DNA of 64,000 bases from JBELHO01 sp042091375 (GTDB lineage Bacteria > Pseudomonadota > Gammaproteobacteria > Enterobacterales > Alteromonadaceae). Position 1 is the stretch's first letter. Each line of letters begins with the position of its first letter. The stretch spans positions 1 to 64,000 of the forward strand of contig JBELHO010000004.1 in assembly GCA_042091375.1 (NCBI GenBank), written 5' to 3'. The notes beneath the pieces were generated by a model, which was not told the origin of the DNA, did no database searches, and saw only the letters and a list, made by a program, of their open reading frames with translations. The position numbers and the translations under genes were made by a program. Below are positions 8,489-17,213 of the stretch, piece by piece.

Positions 8489-9172
8489 TTAATCGACAAA
8501 GTCTAAGGTTAATAACAGTCTTTGCTCATGTTCAGTAATCGCAGGCGACCGATGCACGGCTCCACCGTTTTGGTTGTCAAACCAACCTTCGCCTTTTAAT
8601 AAAGCAATATCACCAACGGATAAGCGTTGTACATCTTGTGGATCTTGCATAATGCCCGATACCTCATCAGCAATGCCGATACTGCCAGCGCCAAGCTTTG
8701 ATCGATCAACTTTTTCATGAGCTAACCACTCGGTGGCTATTCCTGAAAATGTTGTGACTAACCTACAGGGCACTTTATCGACATGAAATTTAGGGCACAT
8801 GGCATGATCTAACCTAGTTAATCGCAGTCCCACTTGTTTTAACTCAAAAAGGGTACAAAACATATCAACTACAAGTGCAATGTGTTCACACAATGCTTTT
8901 CGCTCGGCAAGCGCTGCATTGCACTCTACTAAGTGTTCAACAATTTTTCCCGGTACAGAAGTCATCACCACACTCAAATGAGATGTTTGTTGCATAAGGT
9001 TAGTGACATCTTGCAAAACTTCATTAGGCAATTCATTTTGCCAAATTGCGATATTAACTTGCTCTTTATAAATGTCTGTTAACACGGCAACACTAGTATC
9101 TACTGCAGCATATCTTGCGCACTCTTGCTGCTGAGATAATTCTGAATCTAGGGCAGTTGAGGTGTTGTGCAT
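8489..9172 (-). CDS. DUF1826 family protein
   Basis: Product of 227 aa. The start at 9172 has AAAGGGAA about ten bases upstream; a longer frame from a TTG at 9217 is less likely. The C-terminal part carries the family's conserved stretches CPKFHVDKVPCRLVTTFSG and HRSPAI....RLLLTLDF, with histidines and cysteines that could bind a metal. DUF1826 genes commonly sit in zinc-starvation clusters with COG0523 proteins and enzyme paralogues; the biochemical role is unknown. A double Zur-like palindrome lies 74 bp upstream of the start. Confidence 0.85.
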   Translation of the reverse strand: MHNTSTALDSELSQQQECARYAAVDTSVAVLTDIYKEQVNIAIWQNELPNEVLQDVTNLMQQTSHLSVVMTSVPGKIVEHLVECNAALAERKALCEHIALVVDMFCTLFELKQVGLRLTRLDHAMCPKFHVDKVPCRLVTTFSGIATEWLAHEKVDRSKLGAGSIGIADEVSGIMQDPQDVQRLSVGDIALLKGEGWFDNQNGGAVHRSPAITEHEQRLLLTLDFVD

Positions 9173-9245
9173 GGTATTTATATTCCCTTTAATGATCAGT
9201 ATTAACCGACTGTACAAAACAATGACTAGCTTCTGCTTTACTTAA

Positions 9246-9265
9246 TGTTATGTTATAACATAACA
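9246..9265. promoter_or_regulatory. Double Zur-like operator
   Basis: TGTTATGTTATAACATAACA is a perfect 20-bp palindrome. It can be read as two overlapping 15-bp Zur cores (9246-9260 and 9251-9265), each with one mismatch to TGTTATANTATAACA. It lies in front of the DUF1826 and dihydroorotase genes. Confidence 0.75.
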
Positions 9266-9448
9266 CAAAATGACATAACATGAATTCATTGTGAATCCTT
9301 GCTCCTGCCATTAAGACACAGAGATACATTTTTAAATTGAGAAGCATAATGCAACTTCGCCTCTCAACCTCTCCCTCTAGCTATCCCTAATATATGTTTA
9401 TTTTCTTACAAGGCATTGATTTATATTTATTTAATATTTTTATTTAAG

Positions 9449-9465
9449 CTGGCATCAAACTTGTA
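9449..9465 (+). promoter_or_regulatory. Sigma-54 type -24/-12 promoter
   Basis: CTGGCATCAAACTTGTA has GG at 9451-9452 and GT at 9463-9464, 10 nt apart. The -24 half is nearly perfect. The predicted start of transcription is near 9476. Confidence 0.65.
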
Positions 9466-9510
9466 ATGTTGTTAATACCACAAAGCTTTGTTAAATCAAT
9501 GGGTGTGTTG

Positions 9511-10290
9511 ATGAAGATAATAGTGATTATTTGCAGTGTTTACTTATTAGCCATTTCATTAAAAGTTAATGCTGGGGTGATTGACTTTGAAACCGACGTA
9601 ACTGGCAACTCACCAACTGATAATGGCATCATAGCGCTTACTGATATATTTATGGCTGACGATGTCGCCGTACAGTTTGGCTTTGATACTAACGGCGATG
9701 GTATTTTAGATACTAACGCCGTTTATGAACAAGCTGGCAATGTTGATTTGGGCAACGATACTGGGTTTTGGGGGGTTAACCAAGCTAGAGATATTGCAGA
9801 TGCAAATTATGTATCCCTATTAGGCGATTTCTTTTTAAGACAAAATGATCCGTACCAACCCTTTGGCGTCTTTACCATTTTATACCAAGCCAGTAATCCA
9901 GTGACCGCAGCTTCGGGAGAAATATGGGATATTGATGGTGGCAATAATACTGAGCAGTTTTTGGTTGAAGCCTATAATGGCGCGACTTTACTTGACTCTA
10001 TTTTATCACCCCTTGGTGTCGATAAAACCCTGAATGCCAAGCCATGGGCATTTGGCTTTAGTGATTTAAGCAATATTACGCAAATCAACATTACCTTCAC
10101 TGGTAGCAAAACACGCGGCATAGGACTGGCGTTTAATAACTTTTCACCGGTTGAAGATATCAGTCATTCAGTCAATATAAACGAACCTTCAATACCGGCA
10201 ATATATGCATTAGGGGTTATTGGTTTTTTAAGTATATCAATAGGTAGACTACTAAATCATCGCAAATACAAAGTTTTAACAGTTCAATGA
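9511..10290 (+). CDS. PEP-CTERM-like secreted protein
   Basis: Product of 259 aa. The frame is open from an ATG at 9466, but that lies within the sigma-54 element and before the predicted transcription start, so the ATG at 9511 is chosen. The N-terminal signal (MKIIVIICSVYLLAISLKVNA) fits this start. The exported domain begins GVIDFETDV and includes a calcium-loop-like DTNGDGILDTN. The C-terminus has NEPSIPAIYALGVIGFLSI followed by RLLNHRK, a PEP-CTERM sorting signal with EPS in the usual place. The function of the exported domain is unknown. Confidence 0.75.
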   Translation: MKIIVIICSVYLLAISLKVNAGVIDFETDVTGNSPTDNGIIALTDIFMADDVAVQFGFDTNGDGILDTNAVYEQAGNVDLGNDTGFWGVNQARDIADANYVSLLGDFFLRQNDPYQPFGVFTILYQASNPVTAASGEIWDIDGGNNTEQFLVEAYNGATLLDSILSPLGVDKTLNAKPWAFGFSDLSNITQINITFTGSKTRGIGLAFNNFSPVEDISHSVNINEPSIPAIYALGVIGFLSISIGRLLNHRKYKVLTVQ

Positions 10291-10388
10291 ACACAAACTA
10301 CAGTAACTCAAATTGAAATAACTAACATTTTAATAACTAACATTGCAATGACTAAAATTTTCCTTTGAGTCGTTATTCAAAGCGATGC

Positions 10389-11936
10389 TCACCTAAGCAC
10401 TTTTAGCAATTTATTTTTTAGGGTCTGCATGGTAAACGGTTTGACTAAGCGTTCTTTAAAGCCATATTCGTCAGGAGCTGACATCACCTGACAAGTAGAG
10501 TAGCCACTGCTCACTATGGCTTTGATGTGTGGGTTAATAGCAAGCAGTTCCTTGATAACTAATTCGCCACCTTTACCACCAGGTATAGTCAAATCCATAA
10601 TCACTAAATCAAAAGGAGTACCTGATTTGATGCTGTCGTTGTACTTGTCTATGGCTTGTTGACCACAACTTGCGGTATCAACCTTATGGCCCAGGGATTG
10701 CAGCATCTGAGAGGAAACCTCTAAGATCATTTGTTCATCATCCATAACCAAGATATTTGCAGGCGAATTAGCCACTGAATCTACATCGTTGCCGTCGGTT
10801 TGTAAAATAACCTGATTTGTTGACTCTGCCGGTAAATAAATACTGAAGGTAGTGCCTTTACCTAAGGTTGAGTCGACATATATATGCCCTTTATGTTTTT
10901 CAATAATACTGTAAGCGGTGGCTAAACCAAGGCCATTGCCTGATTTTTTAGTGGTAAAATAAGGATCAAATATACTGGATTTTAGTTCTTTCGGTATACC
11001 TTCACCCTGATCAATAATTTTAATGCAGATGAAGTTTTTACTGAGCACAAAAGGCGTATTAGTAGATTGCGCGTCTACATTATGGGCTTTTATTGTCAAC
11101 TGCCCACCGTCAGGCATCGCTTGACAGGCATTGATCACAATATTAGTAATAACTTGTGAAAGTTGACCTTTATCAGCATTTATCATCCATAAATCATCTG
11201 CGACGATAAGTGTTGACTTGGCATTACTGCCACTTAAGGATAAATTTACTGAATTCTCAATGACTTGCTTTAAGCCAATCGATTCACATATAGGATCACC
11301 ACCTTTGGCAAAAGTGAGTAGCTGATTGGTCAGGTTGGTGGCAGCATCCATCGCTTGATTGGCGGTATCAATGTGTCGAAATGCTTGGTGTTCTTCTGCT
11401 AATTTAAGCTTAGCTAATTCTAAATGGCCAAACATACCGGCTAGAATATTATTGAAATCATGAGCAATACCTCCGGCTAGCACGCCAATAGATTTAAGCT
11501 TTCTGGTGGTCAATAACTCTTCTTCGATTTGCTTTTGTTGGGTAATATTCTCAGTGATCCCCATTATTTTTTTAACGGCACCGTCAGTATCAAAAATAGG
11601 TGCAAAGCAAGATGAAAAAATTAACGGTGAATTTTCTGGGCTAAATTCAAAGCGATTGTACTCACCGGCAAACGCTTTATCGAGTAATTTACTCACAGTG
11701 ACTTTTTGTTTATTACTAACAAAATCAATGTAATGAGTACCACATATCTTTTGTTCATCTTGCAAATTAATCATTTTCAGGCCAGCGTTATTCATGGAAA
11801 TAATTTCACCTGATAAATTGATTTCATGAATACATAGTGGTGCCGATTGAATAAGCGTGTTTAAGCGGTGTTCATTCTGTTTCGCGGTGTTAAGTTGCGA
11901 TCGAAGTGAAGCAATTAATGCGTCTTGTTTATCCAT
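10389..11936 (-). CDS. Hybrid sensor histidine kinase (PAS, HisKA, ATPase, receiver)
   Basis: Product of 515 aa; the ATG at 11936 has GGAAG nine bases upstream, better placed than the TTG at 11945. The order is a short coiled coil, a PAS domain (about 25-135), a HisKA box with GGIAHDFNNIL, an HATPase domain with NACQAMPDGG, DQGEGIP and GNGLGLATAYSII, and a C-terminal receiver (ILVMDDEQ, phospho-acceptor in VIMDLTIPGGKG, and KPF). No transmembrane segment is seen, so sensing is cytosolic, probably via PAS. The H-box type with HDFNN is that of NtrB-related kinases. No partner regulator is adjacent. Confidence 0.9.
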   Translation of the reverse strand: MDKQDALIASLRSQLNTAKQNEHRLNTLIQSAPLCIHEINLSGEIISMNNAGLKMINLQDEQKICGTHYIDFVSNKQKVTVSKLLDKAFAGEYNRFEFSPENSPLIFSSCFAPIFDTDGAVKKIMGITENITQQKQIEEELLTTRKLKSIGVLAGGIAHDFNNILAGMFGHLELAKLKLAEEHQAFRHIDTANQAMDAATNLTNQLLTFAKGGDPICESIGLKQVIENSVNLSLSGSNAKSTLIVADDLWMINADKGQLSQVITNIVINACQAMPDGGQLTIKAHNVDAQSTNTPFVLSKNFICIKIIDQGEGIPKELKSSIFDPYFTTKKSGNGLGLATAYSIIEKHKGHIYVDSTLGKGTTFSIYLPAESTNQVILQTDGNDVDSVANSPANILVMDDEQMILEVSSQMLQSLGHKVDTASCGQQAIDKYNDSIKSGTPFDLVIMDLTIPGGKGGELVIKELLAINPHIKAIVSSGYSTCQVMSAPDEYGFKERLVKPFTMQTLKNKLLKVLR

Positions 11937-12049
11937 AATGACCAATCTTCCTTTGTTGATATTTTGATTATATCAACAATCTAAAATAGTAACAAAGTTC
12001 AATCTTGGCTGAATCGTCAAATAAATATAATGTTATTGTTTGTTGCTGG

Positions 12050-13420
12050 CTATAGAGCTGAAAATAGCAGTAATAACTCTTGCCATATACTTCTGGAGGC
12101 AATGGCTTGCTCGCGCATATCATCAAGGTTCTGTTTTGAATACCAATAGCCATCTTTCACCACCGCTTCAGGATGCTTTAATACCGATAAATCTGCGATT
12201 GGATCCGATAGTGAATAAATAAAGTCGGCGTCATAGCTAACAGCAATCACCCCTAAGCGTTTGTCTAACTTAAGTGCCTTTGCAGGATTAATAGTTGCTG
12301 CGGCTAAAACCTCAAAACTGCTCAACCCTGCCTGTTGCAACAATTGCATTTCATTATGGGTAGCTAAGCCATGGGGTGACAGTAATACCCCTGAATCTGA
12401 GCCGACGAGTAAAGCAACTCCCTGCTGATGAAACGCTTTGGTAATGTGCAGCAGAAACCCTAAGGTTCTCTCATTGTGTGCTGTCATTTTATCGGAAGCT
12501 TGCAACCAACGTTTAACCTGATTGGATTTGGCTTCTAATGCGATAATGTCTGAGGTGTATCGCGGCGAAGTATTGGTCAAATAGGCTTGTTTTTGTTGGC
12601 TCAATAGGGTTAATTGTTGATAAATATTTAAGGTCGGGGTGACTGGAACCGCAATGTTTTTCAGTGCTTGTGCTATTGATGGCAGACGCCTAGGGGCAAA
12701 CTGATATTGCAGAGGCCCTTGATAGATATCTTCAACGTGCTCGAGTGATTGTAGTCCTTTCAGTGAGGTGATCGGCATATGGCCAGAAGCATGAGGACCG
12801 TGCTTTGCTAAAGGTATACCGATTTTTTTTGCTTCATCAATTAATGCTGATAGAACTTCAGGGGTTAAATTACCGTAGGCTTTAATTAGATCATAACCCT
12901 GTTTTTGATAATTTCTCACCGCCACTTTTGCCTCTTCTGGGGTGAAAATACTGTGGTGCAAATAAGCGTCACGATAACCTGAAATGATCGGACTACTCAC
13001 TGACGAGGTGCTACCAATTTGCGAGCCAGATTGAATATTGTCGCGCCATAATAGTTGCTCAGGTACACCATTCATGATCCGCACATGGGTCACGCCATGA
13101 CTTAGAGTAAAAATATAGGCTGCTGGTTCATACATATGCACATGCATATCAATCAGACCAGGGGTAACATAGCCGCCTTTGCCATCAATCTTTTTTAAAT
13201 GTCGCAATGAAGGGCTCTCTAATTGAGCTGCTTGAGGCAAGATTGCATCGATTTTACCTCGATTGATAACAATATTTTGCTTAGCAATCATTGTCTGGTT
13301 TTGTACATCAATGATATTGACATTGGTCAATATAAAACTGTTGTTGCCCCTTGCGACCTCTATTTCATTTGAACTGCAAGCACAGAGACAAATCAATAAA
13401 ATCAGGATGATAATTTTCAT
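12050..13420 (-). CDS. Amidohydrolase-family lipoprotein
   Basis: Product of 456 aa. The start at 13420 is supported by GGAG seven bases upstream, and gives a lipoprotein signal with LLICLCAC as lipobox. The mature part is an amidohydrolase of the imidazolonepropionase/prolidase-like subgroup: GYVTPGLIDMHVHMYEP (HxH metal ligands), KHGPHASGH, SLEHVED, and the catalytic aspartate in VGSDSGV, then the C-terminal NPAKALKLDKRLGVI. Secreted members hydrolyse dipeptides or cyclic amides; the substrate is not predictable here. The AraC-type regulator lies immediately upstream in the same direction (58 bp) and may control it. Confidence 0.85.
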   Translation of the reverse strand: MKIIILILLICLCACSSNEIEVARGNNSFILTNVNIIDVQNQTMIAKQNIVINRGKIDAILPQAAQLESPSLRHLKKIDGKGGYVTPGLIDMHVHMYEPAAYIFTLSHGVTHVRIMNGVPEQLLWRDNIQSGSQIGSTSSVSSPIISGYRDAYLHHSIFTPEEAKVAVRNYQKQGYDLIKAYGNLTPEVLSALIDEAKKIGIPLAKHGPHASGHMPITSLKGLQSLEHVEDIYQGPLQYQFAPRRLPSIAQALKNIAVPVTPTLNIYQQLTLLSQQKQAYLTNTSPRYTSDIIALEAKSNQVKRWLQASDKMTAHNERTLGFLLHITKAFHQQGVALLVGSDSGVLLSPHGLATHNEMQLLQQAGLSSFEVLAAATINPAKALKLDKRLGVIAVSYDADFIYSLSDPIADLSVLKHPEAVVKDGYWYSKQNLDDMREQAIASRSIWQELLLLFSAL

Positions 13421-13477
13421 AGTAAACTCCACAATAATAAAACAACGGAAGTTAACGATAAAAATTGCTATTGTCGT

Positions 13478-14539
13478 CTAGAGACGTGATTTTAGATGGC
13501 TATTATCTTGATTTTGGACTGTGTTAGCGGCTTTATAGGCACTCGGGGTTACCCCGACCAGCTGTTTAAATACCTTGTTAAAAGAAGCTTTAGAGCTGAA
13601 ACCGGCATCAGCTGCAATAGCTGACAAAGATCTATTGGGCTCAGTGCTGAGTAAGCGACAAACAAATTCAACTCGGTAGTGATTAATGTATTCATTAAAA
13701 GATTTTTCAGTGACTAGATTAATGGCTCTTGAAATTTCTCTGATTTGTAAACCGGATAATTGGCTGACATCATTTAGGGTTAGACGAGGTTTTAAAAACC
13801 ATTGCTTTGCGGTGATCATTTGATCGAGCTGTTGAAAAATTGCATGGTAAACACTGTCAGTTACAACGGCACCTTGCTCTGCTGTTTTCTGTACAGACTC
13901 ACTGATGGGGATCTTGTCAGACAGTTGTAATTTAACAATGATAATTGTACTGGCGATCAACCAAACCAAGTTATTTATGCCTTGGCCAAACAGGTTGAGT
14001 TGATATGGAAGCCAAGGCTGTACATTAAGTCGAGCTATGTCTATGACATTAAATGCGGCAGTAATAACTAACAACCAGACTAGCCATTGTAATGAAAAAT
14101 CATCTGCGTCAGAGCGTTGTTGATCCATGACACGTTTGTATTGAAGCAGCATTAAAACAGTCAATAAAGCATACAGTACTCGCCAAATCGAACCTATAGC
14201 AATCACTGTTTGGGGATGGGATGTAAAGAATATCACCGGTAAAATAGGTAATAAGTGTCCGTATTGCTTGACTGATAACTGTTTATTAATGAGCAATTTT
14301 ATTGATAAATAAGTCAACGGGCCAAACAACATAACAAACACTGGGCTAATTAAATACAACTGGCGGGTAATGCCTGTTTCCTCAGTGATATTGATAACCG
14401 CTGAAATCGCAATACAACAAAATAAAATTGCTATGCCCCTGTATTCCTTTGGTTTAGATTGCCATACTAACATCGCACCTAACATGCCAACAGCAAACAT
14501 AGCCGCTTGAATTAAATTAACAAAATTGAGATTTTCCAT
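13478..14539 (-). CDS. AraC-family regulator with N-terminal membrane domain
   Basis: Product of 353 aa if it starts at the ATG at 14539 (MENLNFVNLIQAAMF), which begins just before the first membrane helix; a start at 14599 would add 20 residues, and neither has a strong ribosome site. About seven hydrophobic helices fill residues 1-210. The C-terminal 100 residues are an AraC/XylS DNA-binding domain (LTLNDVSQLSGLQIREISRAIN and SLSAIAADAGFSSKASFNKVFKQLVGVTPSAYK). Membrane-embedded AraC proteins of this build sense envelope or extracellular signals. Two TGATATCA sites upstream are candidate autoregulatory operators. Confidence 0.85.
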   Translation of the reverse strand: MENLNFVNLIQAAMFAVGMLGAMLVWQSKPKEYRGIAILFCCIAISAVINITEETGITRQLYLISPVFVMLFGPLTYLSIKLLINKQLSVKQYGHLLPILPVIFFTSHPQTVIAIGSIWRVLYALLTVLMLLQYKRVMDQQRSDADDFSLQWLVWLLVITAAFNVIDIARLNVQPWLPYQLNLFGQGINNLVWLIASTIIIVKLQLSDKIPISESVQKTAEQGAVVTDSVYHAIFQQLDQMITAKQWFLKPRLTLNDVSQLSGLQIREISRAINLVTEKSFNEYINHYRVEFVCRLLSTEPNRSLSAIAADAGFSSKASFNKVFKQLVGVTPSAYKAANTVQNQDNSHLKSRL

Positions 14540-14648
14540 AGATATGTAACGACTTAACAGTATCAGCGTTGGGGGAACTGTACTCAGTGTGACACGCATT
14601 GTCGCTATTGTAAAAGTTGCACAATCAACAACAAAAATGTGAGTAAAA

Positions 14649-14686
14649 TGATATCAATACTAATATCTTACAGACATTTGATATCA
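14649..14686. promoter_or_regulatory. Paired TGATATCA palindromes
   Basis: The same 8-bp palindrome occurs at 14649 and 14679, a 30-bp spacing close to three helical turns. It lies upstream of the AraC-type gene and could be a dimer-dimer operator. Confidence 0.35.
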
Positions 14687-14954
14687 AAGTGTGTAGTTGT
14701 ACCTGAATGCATTTGCCAAGCTGTTGTGCCAGTTGGTTTTTTCATGCATTACGATAGACAACCTTGTTCAGCAAAGCACTATTTACGGGTTGAAAATATG
14801 TATTGAAATTTAAGGTGGCAAATTACAAGCAACTGTTGCTCGATTACACAACCTCTTACACGCTAGTTATTGACGTTTGTAGGATCAGGTCAATTGTAAT
14901 TAGCAAAGTAAAGTTTATGGATTAATCAATGAACAATATCTGCCCATAAAGCTA

Positions 14955-15003
14955 AAAAGCTCCCTGATACATAATGTATTGTTGTCTAGGGAGCTCATTT
15001 TTT
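14955..15003 (-). terminator. Terminator of the VWA PEP-CTERM gene
   Basis: AGCTCCCT at 14958-14965 pairs with AGGGAGCT at 14988-14995. In the minus-strand sense a T-run (A-run 14954-14958) follows; on the plus side there is also a T-run, so it may work both ways. Confidence 0.6.
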
Positions 15004-15005
15004 GA

Positions 15006-15764
15006 TTAAGCTTTCCTTCTTCGTTTAGCAGCTATTCCTACTATAAATAAACCAAATAATGCAAGCATACCGGGCTCTGAAACACTATTAATATCACGGA
15101 ATAATGAATCTTCAAGTGTTGACTGAAATGCTGTGAAATCAACAGATGATTCATAAGAACCACCGCTTGGTTCAGTGATTAAGGAAAGGAAATTTTCATC
15201 AACACGGTCGCCAAGACCAATAGCATTTAAAACAATACCGTTATTTGCTGCAGTTTCTGCCTCTGTTATTGATATCTGAAAGTCTTGTGGGCAACCCCCC
15301 TGAGAATCACGAAGACACGGTACACCATCGGTGGATATATTTATTACTAATTCATCACCATTAATTGTGTTGTTGAGCATGTCAGTGCTAATTGTATTAA
15401 TTGCAAGTGCTGTATTGGTCCAACCTCCAAGCCATTCTATGTCTGCGAAAGTAGCACCAAATACTGACGCAGTCGCATTATCCTCAATTAAAAACCAGTC
15501 TTGTTCTAATTGTATGTTTGTTGAAAACTGCCAGCTAGATACATAGAGTTGATCACCACTGATGAGGAAATCATCGTAGAAGGTTCCACTTGAAAAAATG
15601 TTTTGGTAAGCGTCTTTTTGTTGTTCAAAGCCATTGTAACCCATGCTTCCTGAACCATCTAATACAAGAGCCATTTCTATTATTGCAGATTTTGCTGGCA
15701 TAGCACTTAAACTGATTATTGCCGCGACTGCGTATGCCTTGTATAGAGATTTTAGTGATTTCAT
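15006..15764 (-). CDS. VWA-domain PEP-CTERM protein
   Basis: Product of 252 aa with AAGGAA before the ATG. A signal peptide (1-26, ending KSA) is followed by a von Willebrand A domain close to the DUF1194 type: VLDGSGSMG carries the DxSxS metal-ion-dependent adhesion site, and ISTDGVP carries the later aspartate. The C-terminus SEPGMLALFGLFIVGIAAKRRRKA is a clear PEP-CTERM sorting signal. VWA domains bind proteins or matrix via a divalent cation, so surface adhesion is plausible. A near-perfect sigma-54 promoter lies about 170 bp upstream, giving a long leader. Confidence 0.9.
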   Translation of the reverse strand: MKSLKSLYKAYAVAAIISLSAMPAKSAIIEMALVLDGSGSMGYNGFEQQKDAYQNIFSSGTFYDDFLISGDQLYVSSWQFSTNIQLEQDWFLIEDNATASVFGATFADIEWLGGWTNTALAINTISTDMLNNTINGDELVINISTDGVPCLRDSQGGCPQDFQISITEAETAANNGIVLNAIGLGDRVDENFLSLITEPSGGSYESSVDFTAFQSTLEDSLFRDINSVSEPGMLALFGLFIVGIAAKRRRKA

Positions 15765-16213
15765 TATTATTCCTTATCAATAGTCATTATGCGATTATTT
15801 GTTGTTATTGACATTACTAAATTATGCTAAGGTGTGCGAGTCTGAATGGGAGTATAAATCCAATATAGCTGCGCTTTTCTTTTTACTAGGTATAACATTA
15901 AACACCTACCAAATACTTTTTAGCAAATGCTTCTAAGCAAATAATTTGCCAAGTTATTAATTTTGTTATTAAACAATAATTTACTGTATTTTGTCTTATT
16001 CAAAAACTTGTTGTTGTAAAAAAAGCTGACAGTTTTTTTATTTATGATCATAAATTTCTACACTTAAAGATGCATCGCAATTGGGTTAACAAAAATTAAC
16101 CAGCTAGGTATAACCAAGACCCTTATGCAACGGCCACTTGTATCATACAAATGCGGTTCAACTGCACTGTTTGTGGTGTACTACCAATCTCATCTGAGTA
16201 TTGCAAGCTAGCG
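15765..16213. other. Intergenic region with sigma-54 promoter and long leader
   Basis: No gene was seen. The gap contains the minus-strand -24/-12 element at 15935-15952 and, on the right, about 130 bp without recognised signals downstream of the gene that ends at 16214. Confidence 0.5.
15935..15952 (-). promoter_or_regulatory. Sigma-54 type -24/-12 promoter
   Basis: On the minus strand TTGGCAAATTATTTGCTT has GG and GC exactly 10 nt apart, the best match of three such sites in the window. Transcription would begin about 160 nt before the VWA gene's ATG. Confidence 0.7.
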
Positions 16214-16984
16214 TTAATCTCCGTGATAACGATAGTCGGTATAACGCTCTGAAGAAGTCTCATCGATTTCGCTAAAATAAGCAAAACTGCCCTTCATCTT
16301 CATCTCATTTTGTTCAGACAATACTGCGCCATTGATTGCAATAAAGCGAAAAGTCACCATTAAATCAGTTATATTGGCGCTAAACATCGGAGAAAAGGCT
16401 GCGCGGTTGTAAATTGAAATAGTATCAATGAATTGTTTTTCTAACTGATAAGTCAATTGTCCTTGTAACTTACCGATAGAATCCTTACCCAGTTTTTGCC
16501 AATTGACCGCAAACCCTAAGGTGATTTGCTGTTCGTCCATTGTCACTAGCGATAGACTCTCGATATTAATCAGCTCATTGAGTGATAGGTTTATATTGCC
16601 TTGTTGTTTATTTTTCCGTTTGATAAATTTTCTGATCTGTTTTTTAGAAGGTTGCTGACCATTAATTTTTTTAAGTTGCCAAGGCACTTTTAATTGTGGT
16701 GAGTATTGCTCAATGCTGGAGGTGATTTCACCTTCTTCATTTTCATATCGAGCAAGGGTGTAAGACCAATGCCTAGGTTCAGTTTGTTCAAATTTTAACA
16801 TCGCCAATTTTATTTTTTCTTTAATGACGGCAAAATCATCAAGGGCATTTGTGTTATTTGTGGTTTTAGCATTGATATGGGTATTGGTGGTTGTGCTTGT
16901 GGCATTTGCGGTATCGGCAGTAGCAACAAAAATCAAAAAAAAACTCAAACCTAATACACCGGCATTTACTCGGTATTTTTGCAT
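16214..16984 (-). CDS. Secreted protein of unknown function in the TTTCAC regulon
   Basis: Product of 256 aa; the start at 16984 has AAGGA eight bases upstream. A signal peptide (cleavage near ATADTANA) precedes a Thr/Asn-rich linker. The remainder has the look of periplasmic or outer-membrane-associated beta-rich proteins (SLSLVTMDEQQITLGFAVNW, LQGQLTYQLEKQFIDTISIYN) and begins with HWSYTLARYENEEGE. I do not recognise the family. Its promoter carries the same TTTCAC-N5-TTTCAC repeat as the ABC transporter and the DJ-1-like gene, and it is divergent from the ABC genes, so it probably acts with them. Confidence 0.7.
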   Translation of the reverse strand: MQKYRVNAGVLGLSFFLIFVATADTANATSTTTNTHINAKTTNNTNALDDFAVIKEKIKLAMLKFEQTEPRHWSYTLARYENEEGEITSSIEQYSPQLKVPWQLKKINGQQPSKKQIRKFIKRKNKQQGNINLSLNELINIESLSLVTMDEQQITLGFAVNWQKLGKDSIGKLQGQLTYQLEKQFIDTISIYNRAAFSPMFSANITDLMVTFRFIAINGAVLSEQNEMKMKGSFAYFSEIDETSSERYTDYRYHGD

Positions 16985-17024
16985 TATATTTTTCCTTGTC
17001 AGTTTAGCATGCAATGAAAATGAC

Positions 17025-17058
17025 ACTGTATTGGTTGTTATGTGAAATAAAAGTGAAA
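17025..17058 (-). promoter_or_regulatory. TTTCAC-N5-TTTCAC direct repeat and -10 (site 1, leftward)
   Basis: On the minus strand TTTCAC (17058-17053), five bases, TTTCAC (17047-17042), then 11 nt and TACAGT (17030-17025) as a possible -10. It drives the secreted-protein gene starting at 16984. The layout equals that of the other two sites. Confidence 0.6.
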
Positions 17059-17148
17059 GCAACTAGAAAGACTTTATACAAAGGATCTTTGGCGATATTG
17101 ATTGAAATTAACTTTGCATTAGCTAGCTTTTCTGATCTAGTTACTGAA

Positions 17149-17182
17149 TTTCACATTGGTTTCACATCATTGCAAATAGCAT
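17149..17182 (+). promoter_or_regulatory. TTTCAC-N5-TTTCAC direct repeat and -10 (site 2, ABC operon)
   Basis: TTTCAC at 17149-17154 and 17160-17165 with 11-bp periodicity, followed after 11 nt by TAGCAT (17177-17182). An 11-bp direct repeat placed about 11 nt before the -10 is the architecture of OmpR/PhoB-family activator sites. Confidence 0.6.
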
Positions 17183-17213
17183 AGCAGTATGGATCATTAC
17201 TGTGCTGGTATTT

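Larger units (their letters stand above)
14540..15005. other. Intergenic region with paired TGATATCA sites
   Basis: Apart from the two TGATATCA palindromes (14649-14656 and 14679-14686) and the terminator of the next gene, nothing coding was recognised in this 466-bp gap. Confidence 0.5.

Noticed and set aside
8335..8538. 67-aa plus-strand frame in the DUF1826-dihydroorotase gap
   Set aside because: No ribosome site, cysteine-rich atypical composition, and it overlaps the end of DUF1826; probably chance.
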